NCBI GenBank assembly: GCA_018806985.1 | Contig: JADANN010000440.1 | Span: 310,001 to 374,000 of the forward strand | Direction of reading: 5' to 3' | Origin: Angiostrongylus vasorum | Taxonomy: Eukaryota; Nematoda; Chromadorea; Rhabditida; Metastrongylidae | DNA length: 64,000 nucleotides | Part shown: piece after piece, positions 56,805 to 64,000 of the stretch | Layout of the letters: each line of letters starts with the position of its first letter | Position numbering within the stretch: position 1 is the first letter of the stretch | The notes under the pieces: generated by a model | Told to the model about the DNA's origin: nothing | The model's database searches: none | What the model saw: the letters and a program-made list of their open reading frames with translations, nothing else | Program-made: the position numbers and the translations under genes

Positions 56805-57284
56805 CTGCAACAAAAAATATAAAAAAATATTGGTAGAATCAGAAAGACAAAATCGTTAGCGGAAGATGACGTCTAAGTGATGACACCATCCCTATGATTC
56901 CAGTTGTTCAATCGCTTCGCTGCTCGAAATAAGAGGATGGAGAAAAAGCAGCAGTAGAAAAACAAAAAAGATTTGGAATGAGGAAACTTAAGACTCCTTT
57001 CTGATAAAGCGAGATCTGCAGATTCTAAAGATTTTTTATTTCAACTGATAAAGTTTAGTATGAGTTGAGATATGTTGATTGGTGGAAATTTAGGAGTACT
57101 ATTGCTTTCGTATGAAATGTATTGTACTCTGTTAGTGTTGGCTGTTATTTGTTAAATTCAAAAGGCTACACTATGTTTAGAGACGTACGCATTGAAATCG
57201 ACGCGTCAATTATTGCGAATATCAGAAATATGTCACATTACCAAATTGTGTCATTTTTAAGAGATGAAAACTAACAGTAGATAA

Positions 57285-57420
57285 CCTCCGGAAAGGACAA
57301 TGGCGAGTTCGATCCCCCACCATAGACACCTTCAGTCCGCAGTTTTGCAAATATCTCAGCATCACTGGTTGAATCTCACGTAATACCTTGCCATGAAAAA
57401 AGAATAGGCAAAAAAATGAA
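57285..57420 (+). repeat. S1 SINE, 3' part
   Basis: 'CCGGAAAGGACAATGGCGAG' with 'GTTCGATCCCCCACC' (B box), 'TTTTGCAAATATCTCAGCAT' and 'ACGTAATACCTTGCCATG'. Confidence 0.72.
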
Positions 57421-57427
57421 AAGTGAT

Positions 57428-57487
57428 GAGAGTAGGTGAATCAACCAATGGATTTATGCATTTGCATAGGTTGATTCACCTACTCTC
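57428..57487. other. Perfect 19-bp inverted repeat (hairpin)
   Basis: GAGAGTAGGTGAATCAACC at 57428-57446 is exactly mirrored at 57469-57487, with a 22-nt loop that itself holds a TGCA mirror. Confidence 0.9.
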
Positions 57488-58520
57488 GTTGATCGATTGA
57501 CTGATTGGTTGGTTGATTGATGATTGATCCATTGAATGCTGAACGTTAATGAGAAATTCTGTAGTTTCGTCTATCAAAAGATCGACCGGATGGATCTCCT
57601 CGATGGAACGGAAGTCATAGGTGACTTCAAACAACCAGCTGAAATGACATCATTAATGAAGAGGATTTCCTTTGTCGAATAATCACATTAATCCTTGAAG
57701 CAGTGGCGAATGCAATTCACTTCAAGGAGTTTATAGAGAAGATTATGTGTGTCGGACTTCAACGATTTTTTATGCTGTCGTTGAAATTCTTTCCACTTCA
57801 ATTAGTTTCGAATAAGACATTGATCTTTTTTCATCGATTTGGCACTCTTCATGCTTGGGTCGTCACGACAACTGGCCAAACTCTGAATGGAAGATAAGAA
57901 ACATCTCAAGGCCTCTTCAACTGCTCGTCATATTTCGGAAAGAAAACTCATTTTTCATCTCCTTTGCACTTGCACTTCGATGCTCTACGGCCCGCCGTAG
58001 TAAGCATGTGTTCCTGAATGGCGGCAGGCAGAAGCTCGACTTTTCCACCGGAAAGCTCGACTAAAACCTAATAGTGAAAGTGCATGCCATTTTTCAGGCA
58101 GAAATCAGTCACACGGCAGGAGATCTCACGCTGATTTCAAAAGGTCGCTGCTCATCTGAGCTGAAATCACCAGGAAGCTTGTTGAAACCCAAAAGAAGAA
58201 ATCTTGAAAAGCATCAGTAAGGCAGAAATTGAGCTCGTGAGCCATAAGAATGTACCATTCAAGTGCCGAATTATTCACCATGAGCTACGAATCAACCCAA
58301 ACGTTAGCTTTTCATTAGAAAAAACAACTGTTCTAGTTACCCAGTGACATTCTGCCAATATCTCTTCTTATTAGAAGAAGCATCACTGCTAATTTAAACT
58401 AGGAAAACAAAAAGTCATTTCATTGGAAGTGATCTCTCCATTCGTTTTCATTTCTATCAACACTGATTTCATGAACTGGAGTGGGATCAATGCTATTCCT
58501 CATGAGAACGGATTATTCAT

Positions 58521-58559
58521 ATAGAGAACATTCTTCACCAACATAGGAATGTTCTCTAT
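58521..58559. other. Perfect 13-bp inverted repeat (hairpin)
   Basis: ATAGAGAACATTC at 58521-58533 is mirrored at 58547-58559 with a 13-nt loop. Confidence 0.85.
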
Positions 58560-58637
58560 GTAAAACATTTCGAATACTGTTTCCGGTGACCTTATTCCTA
58601 TTTTCAATATTGGTGTGTGTTTATTGTGCACCTGTAA

Positions 58638-58841
58638 CTATCTTAAATCTATCTTCGCATCTTCTCTTAATTGCCTCTTAGCCACTATCTCATGCAGTTG
58701 CCTCCCAGGTGGCTGGAAAGGGAATCTATAACTTCTTTCGATAAACTGCTCTTCTTTGTCCGACAGCTCGGGCTCAAAATCAACAGCACTCAGCTGAATG
58801 TACTTTCGAGCATCTGCCGTCCTAAAGAAGCTTCCGAACGA
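58638..58841 (-). CDS. Probable terminal exon of an unassigned gene
   Basis: After a CTTTAG acceptor (minus strand, near 58842) the frame reads RKYIQLSAVDFEPELSD, then EEQFIERSYRFPFQPPGRQ and LHEIVAKRQL, and ends in TAG. The charged, non-repetitive composition looks coding. The start of the longer frame, up to 58883, is probably intron. Upstream exons were not found and no domain is recognised. Confidence 0.4.
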   Translation of the reverse strand, partial: SFGSFFRTADARKYIQLSAVDFEPELSDKEEQFIERSYRFPFQPPGRQLHEIVAKRQLREDAKIDLR

Positions 58842-58849
58842 GCAGCTGC

Positions 58850-60760
58850 TCCCTTTCACATGTAGCTCTATCAGATTGTGCAAGTAGAAAAAAACCTTTA
58901 GAACCTCTCTCTAGGCGCTGTCTTTAGTTCCCTCTGGCAAAGCTCCACCCACTACAGAAGTAATACAGGCAGCCCATGGGATTCGTCTTCAGCGGTTCGT
59001 AGCGTTCGTCCAGTGTTCATCCAATCCCTCAGTTCCTCAGTGCTCGAACTCCAGTGTCCGCCTAGCTTCCTTCAATTGTATCACCTGTTCTCATTTCAAT
59101 CTCGCTCGTATATAGCCACCTAACCACATATCGTCACATATCAGATATTATTATTTTGCCGTTGTTATTGCTATAAACTGTTATAACCCAAACTTACGGA
59201 AAAGTCCGCGTGGCGGCTACAAGGACTAATATTCATAACGACTTGGTATTCATATAAAGTTGGGAGCTCAACGCCGCAACAACTCAGGTATGAAGCAAGA
59301 TAACGAGTAGTTTCATAATAGTTCGAACAGATACCGATGATGCAGATCTATTATAAAATTAGCTGCGAGAGAAGCAAAAGAAGAGCTTTAGTGGTGCAGT
59401 GGCTAGCACGCAAGCGCACGGAAAGCGTAATCAAGGCTTGGATCTGGCATGGATCCATATTGTGCAAAAATCTTAGCCTCATAGTGGTTGTATTATAAAA
59501 TTGGTTAGATCTAAGTATTAAGGCTTTTTTCAACTTATACTTCTCTTTACATTAGATACTAAACATAAAAGCAAATCACCAATAGAAAAGTTGTACTAAT
59601 TTTCTGGATTTAGAATTGAGCATCATCACTGAAGCTAAATAAATTTAGACCTCAGAGAACTAATGTTATGCTCATAAGCTAGAAATATTCCAATATTATG
59701 GGGAGAAAACCTCGTCGCGAAAGCCTACAAAACCAAAAAAGCAGCACCATTTCTTCGACGATTCCTTCATTTCCATCCTACAGGTGAACGCTTTGTGATA
59801 GGATGAAATATTAAAGGTAAGATATTTTCACCAGCTCTTTTTTCTATCGTCTTTCAGTTCTCCATCTTCTTTATGCCTCTTATTCCCCGTCTTTCTCCCA
59901 TTCTGTCTATCTCTTCCTGATTCTCTTTATCTCTAAAGTCTACCATTTGTTACAGTAAGATCCACTTAGCTTACTGCTAATAAGACTGATTCTAAAAAGA
60001 GTTGATTCCTCTGCAATGGATAATCGTCACTCAACGCTCAATGGACTTAGAGAAAAGGAGAACAATAACTAACCCAATCCATTCCACGCTCACACCACGT
60101 ACTCCCCTTACATCCAGAACAAACATCACTTTGTATTTGTCGAACAGTCTGCTTGTATTTGACAAACGGTGCAACTGACTCGATAGTTGTATACTATTGA
60201 AAAATCGATGATAAAGAATTCAATATGGGTTTTTTAAAGAAATATAGGAGCGAAGCATTCTTATAGAGAGGCTGTCTGTCCCTGAATAGTTCTCCACCCA
60301 AACGAACCTTTTACTACGATTCATTTGAAATCCTTTTTCTGCTTTTCCATGCGCTTTAAGTACTTTCAGGTTTTATTTTTTTACCAATACGCCTAATTAA
60401 CGGTGAACCTCACCATCTTTAGAAAGTACATCTGATAACTAACAGAGAAACAAAACGCATTTCATGCAGATCTCTTCACAATCATTTTTATCACGACTAG
60501 GACAAGTTTCGGTTGTTGCATTAAAAATTCGGACGTAAATAAATCCGGTGAGGTCGAGTTCATCTCGTCGATCAACCTGCCTCTCAGAGAAAGTGCACGA
60601 TCGCTTCTGTTCTGTACTAAGTCCTTGACTGCCTTTAAAACGGCAGGAATCATTTCGTAGACAATTTCTTAGCCGGTAGCAGATCTTCTCAATGTGAAGG
60701 AATAAGGAATCGTGATATGTCAACTATGCGGTTGTCAACTTGTCAACTAACTATTTATAG
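58850..60760. other. Mostly nothing recognised
   Basis: Apart from a diverged S1-like head at 59390-59500 ('TTTAGTGGTGCAGTGGCTAG', 'CTCATAGTGGTTGTATTA'), no gene or local repeat is evident. A cysteine-containing minus-strand frame (60723-60439) is unsupported. Confidence 0.4.
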
Positions 60761-60764
60761 TTGC

Positions 60765-61040
60765 ATAAAGCTGTATTTAACCGAGAGTGTGATACGCAAT
60801 GCTTTGAGTTGACCTGCTTGGTCGTTGATTGGGCTTGGGCCACGAGCTAATAAAGCCCTCTCCAGCGCTGGAAAATTGATAACACATTTGTCCGGCAGGA
60901 TAAAAACATTGACTTCATACATCGATAAGTCTGCAAGTAATTTTATAGGCCAGATATGCATTATATAATATTTGCAATGCTGCAAATGAAGTCGAATGCG
61001 TGCCGCATCCTAGAGGGATCGGTGAAGTCCAAACGCCTTG
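60765..61040 (+). repeat. S2-related SINE, diverged
   Basis: 'TTTGTCCGGCAGGATAAAAA' and 'TAGGCCAGATATGCATTATA', then 'GAAGTCGAATGCGTGCCGCA' and 'CTAGAGGGATCGGTGAAG', follow the S2 order. Confidence 0.5.
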
Positions 61041-61249
61041 TTCTTTAATTCACACTTCCACAAAGCTCTCATCAGCCTTTGTTGTTTCCATTGTTAGGTT
61101 ACCTCAACAGAAAAGACTACAGACGTGCTCCATGCGATTCTGCGCAGTTAGGGATGACGTTACGTCGTTCTTTAAAGTGGAGGTGGGCTAAACACAGATC
61201 AAGAAGCTTCATATGCCCTTGGAATAGATAATCAAAGTACGCTCCTGCC

Positions 61250-61700
61250 AAGGTTTACCGCCTCATCGTGGCTGAGAGGTGTTCCTGGGTGCCGGACTGC
61301 GATGTACAGCGGGGGATTGATCCCGTGGCAGGGTCTCCCAAGCTGAGAAAAAGTCCGGCGTTTCTATTAGGAAGCCTAGCTAGAGTAAACCAATGACAGG
61401 ATTCACCACCGTCCCGGTATCAAAGTCAAATGGTGGTAAATCTCCCTCCGATCGACAAGGACTGCAACTGCCTGTGGTGGTGAAGACCTGGAGCAGATTT
61501 TGGCCAGGCTGACCTCGGGATTCCAGGGAACCACAATGGTTTAAACAGCAAATCTCCGAAAAATGGAGATTATGCTGGGGCCCGCACAACCAGTGAGGAC
61601 GGACCATTCAAGTGTCAAGTGTCGAAAACATACCAAAAGTCTAGCATGGACCTGTTTCTAGACGTAGCTTAGCTAAAGTGAAGGACTTCCTATGCCTGCA
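61250..61700 (+). repeat. S3 interspersed repeat, long form
   Basis: Complete copy from 'AAGGTTTACCGCCTCATCGT'. It carries the extra right-hand part 'GACCTGTTTCTAGACGTAGC' shared only with 5985-6440. Confidence 0.78.
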
Positions 61701-62444
61701 ATCCGGAGCGACTTTTAACTTCCATGTACACGCAATCCTATGCATAGAAATGTACATATGTACATAATGTACGCACAAATGGCTACAAAATAGTCATTCT
61801 GTTGAAGTTGCTCATAGCCGCCTCCAACAAATAAGCCCGTGGCTCACTCCCAAAGGAATCCCGAGGAGGTGGACATCGGTAGTGACTATCGTGCTAGAAG
61901 TCGTTCTAATAAGTTCGACTCTATTAAATTCAGTATTTTCGACAACGGTAAGCTCACAAATGCTTCCATAACTGTAACACTTCCGGTAGCTGGAGCCACA
62001 TACCTATACATGTTGTTTTTCACGTTAGGATCACCCACTTTCTCAAATGAATGAGCACACTGGAATTTGTTTAAATAACATATGAAATCGCTGAAGTAGG
62101 TCAATGGTTCACACTCCACACATAGTGATTAGAATTTGTCCCATTTGAAATTGACCTGACGTAGCACACTTCAGTAACATCTGTTTGCATCCTTGCAGTT
62201 TCACCTATTATTAATACATTTCATCCAGTAACTAGCTATACAACACATCTACGGCTTTCGCCGGATGTAAGCAGAATGATCGGCTTGGCGAAATGAAACT
62301 TCAGCCTTTAGATCCAATAGGGTTCAAATCTGGTATATGCTAACAGTAACGTCTTCTTTGTTACGTATAAAGCGATCCTAACCAATTGTTTAAAAAACCA
62401 AAACAGCAAAAAGAACCCCCAAATATTGGTCAATTCTTTCCTTT
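61701..62444. other. Nothing recognised
   Basis: Overlapping frames on both strands between 61839 and 62119 look protein-like but have neither splice context nor a domain. Confidence 0.35.
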
Positions 62445-62800
62445 TACACGGCCCGTCTTTCACATATACTGTGCGGATCCCAGCACTTCTCGCATTCGAT
62501 TCGCCTCCTCGCATCCACCATCCACTAAGGTCTTCCAACCTTTTACGTATGGCTTCGGCTCCTACTTGAGAATTATTCTTTCATAATGTATGTCGTTGAA
62601 TGTTGATCGAGTGAATTCATCGTGGATTCCTGACAGAGCCGAGCTAAAGCACTCCCACATGAATTGCAGAGAGTGGACTTTTACCAAAAAGTGCGGCACT
62701 AAATTCCCGACCCCGGAGGGATAAGAGGCTTGGTGAGCCCGGAGCGGGATCGAATAAGCACTGTGCTCGTGTTGATTGACATTACTAACATTGTGCTACC
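62445..62800 (-). repeat. S4 SINE
   Basis: Reversed copy: 'GTGCGGATCCCAGCACTTCT', 'GGATTCCTGACAGAGCCGAG' and 'CCCGACCCCGGAGGGATAAG'. The head has 'GGAGCGGGATCGAATAAGCA' and 'AACATTGTGCTACCCCTCC'. Confidence 0.68.
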
Positions 62801-63270
62801 CCTCCCTGAATATTGGTCATATAATCATAAAGAACCTAACTTCTTTTATTATACGACTCTTCACTTCATGTCCTAACATACCCATTTTAACAGCATTAAT
62901 TGTACCAAAGACACTTCGACTCAAACAAAACGAATTATAGAATACATAGAATACAAATATCAATCAAATGCTCTGCCTTCTGCTTATATCGAACTATGCT
63001 TGAAATGTGAACAATTATATATGTACATTGACATCAGCACACATCTAAATACTCAAACATCAAACGATGAACCACCCCAGTTTCCACTCTTATATGGTTC
63101 CGGAACCATAATGCATCAAGAAAAAGTTGCTTAATGCGAAACTAAGTGAGAACCCAGAAGCTTTAGGTGCAAAATGGGGCACTTTCCGAAGCCCGTAACG
63201 AATCTGAAGGGCTAGATTTCCGGGATACACGAACATAAGGCTGATGACGACGGGAGAAGTAGGCTGTGTG

Positions 63271-63508
63271 CTAAGTAGGCGTTGACGTTAAGTTATCATG
63301 TGCCGAACGAGAATCTACAATTTCAGGACATGGATAAGGTTTGCTGATTACATCTGACCGTGGAGTACCGTAGTCCGGTGGCGGTTGATTCATATAGTGG
63401 AACTGTATACCTTCGTTCCCCTCTTTCTGTTGCTCCTCCGTCACATCCTGCCCTCTACTAGATTTTGACGAGGTGTTAGCATGAAATAAAGGCCTAAAAT
63501 GTTTCTTA
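63271..63508 (-). CDS. Terminal exon of an unassigned gene running off the right edge
   Basis: A minus-strand exon follows a strong acceptor (TTTTTTGTTCAG) and stays open for 79 codons to TAG at 63271. It encodes a polar tail with TSSKSSRGQDVTEEQQ, then HYMNQPPPDYGTPRSD and SRSAHDNLTSTPT. PPDY is a PPxY motif, which in other proteins binds WW domains. The composition suggests the cytoplasmic or disordered C-terminus of a larger protein whose other exons lie beyond 64000. The family is not identified. Confidence 0.55.
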
Positions 63509-63664
63509 CTGAACAAAAAATATCATGAACAAATAATAAGGTATGGATTAGAAGCCTATACACACAAGTTTTGTGAAGCCGTATTTTGAGCACGGCAATA
63601 TCTTATAGTGAAAGACGAATTTCAGCATTGAAACCCCATATAAATAAAGGATAGAAGATAAAGC

Positions 63665-63925
63665 TCTCGGTGTTGACCAATCCCTGAAGGATACGTTACG
63701 AATTCGGCTTCATTAAGCATCGTTTGGAGGTGACTGAATACATTGCTGGCCTTTACAAAGACCCGCGGTGGTTGTATTAAGCCAGTGCTGCTACTATTCT
63801 CCGAGGCAAGTCTGGTACCAATTTGCCAACTTTGGAGGGATGGAGGACCCTTTGTGGGTCACTTGCGCGGGGGTCGATCCCGTGTGCATTGCAGGGTGCC
63901 TCCGACCAATGCGCCACACGCGCCC
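63665..63925 (-). repeat. S2 SINE
   Basis: Reversed copy: 'CTCTCGGTGTTGACCAATCC', 'GGCAAGTCTGGTACCAATTT', 'GGGGTCGATCCCGTGTGC' and 'AATGCGCCACACGCGCCC'. It lies in the intron 5' of the 63271-63508 exon. Confidence 0.75.
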
Positions 63926-64000
63926 TCCTCATGTAAGTACTAAGTAGAAATTTTAAACTACATAAAACCTAAACCTTACAGATTTCTTTCTAAAGGAAAT

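Noticed and set aside
1..64000. CRISPR array, operon-type bacterial genes, or viral genes
   Set aside because: No regularly spaced direct repeats of CRISPR type, no Shine-Dalgarno-led gene runs, and no viral structural or polymerase genes were seen; the reverse transcriptase remnants are Penelope-like and RTE type.

Overview
The window is eukaryotic and reads as nuclear DNA of a nematode, most likely a strongylid (hookworm-like). Genes are split into short exons by introns of about 70 bp to over 3 kb. The repeats are tRNA-derived SINEs, an RTE-type LINE and Penelope-like elements, and there is no prokaryotic gene layout. The species call is inference from gene and repeat style; no database was searched.

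Four protein genes can be rebuilt from exon homology, splice sites and reading phase. (1) A lysocardiolipin/lysophospholipid acyltransferase (LCLAT1/AGPAT type) runs on the minus strand from 8648 to 2440; its 3' end is not seen and probably lies left of the window. (2) A tRNA (guanine-37-N1)-methyltransferase, TRM5, has nine exons on the plus strand (10874-15934) and carries one apparent frameshift. (3) A DMAC2L/ATP5S-like leucine-rich mitochondrial protein has four exons on the plus strand (16797-18078), just downstream of TRM5. (4) A TMEM41-family membrane protein (VTT domain) runs on the minus strand from about 38345 to 28831; one central exon was not found. Unassigned probable exons lie on the minus strand at 55197-56804, 58638-58841 and 63271-63508.

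Most of the rest is repeats. Four interspersed families were recognised by comparing copies within the window. S1, S2 and S4 are SINEs with tRNA-like pol III heads. S3 is a repeat of about 370 bp with no recognised head. Autonomous-type elements are all decayed: a Penelope-like element with reverse transcriptase and GIY-YIG remnants (18270-20560), further Penelope fragments (20570-21080, 44940-46165, 51040-51947), and two RTE LINE remnants (24788-27290 plus; 41870-42560 minus).

The most interesting signal is a short motif of about 36 nt found 13 times. It has the hammerhead ribozyme core: CUGANGA, a short helix II, GAAAC, and a minimal ACGU helix III, closed by a short helix I. Helix II shows compensatory base changes between copies. 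The motif lies in the terminal repeats of the Penelope fragments and also at both ends of small fold-back elements with no coding capacity (21750-22292, 23822-24090), with solo arms at 33620-33720 and 37556-37700. This looks like a non-autonomous, retrozyme-like family, possibly mobilised by the Penelope elements.
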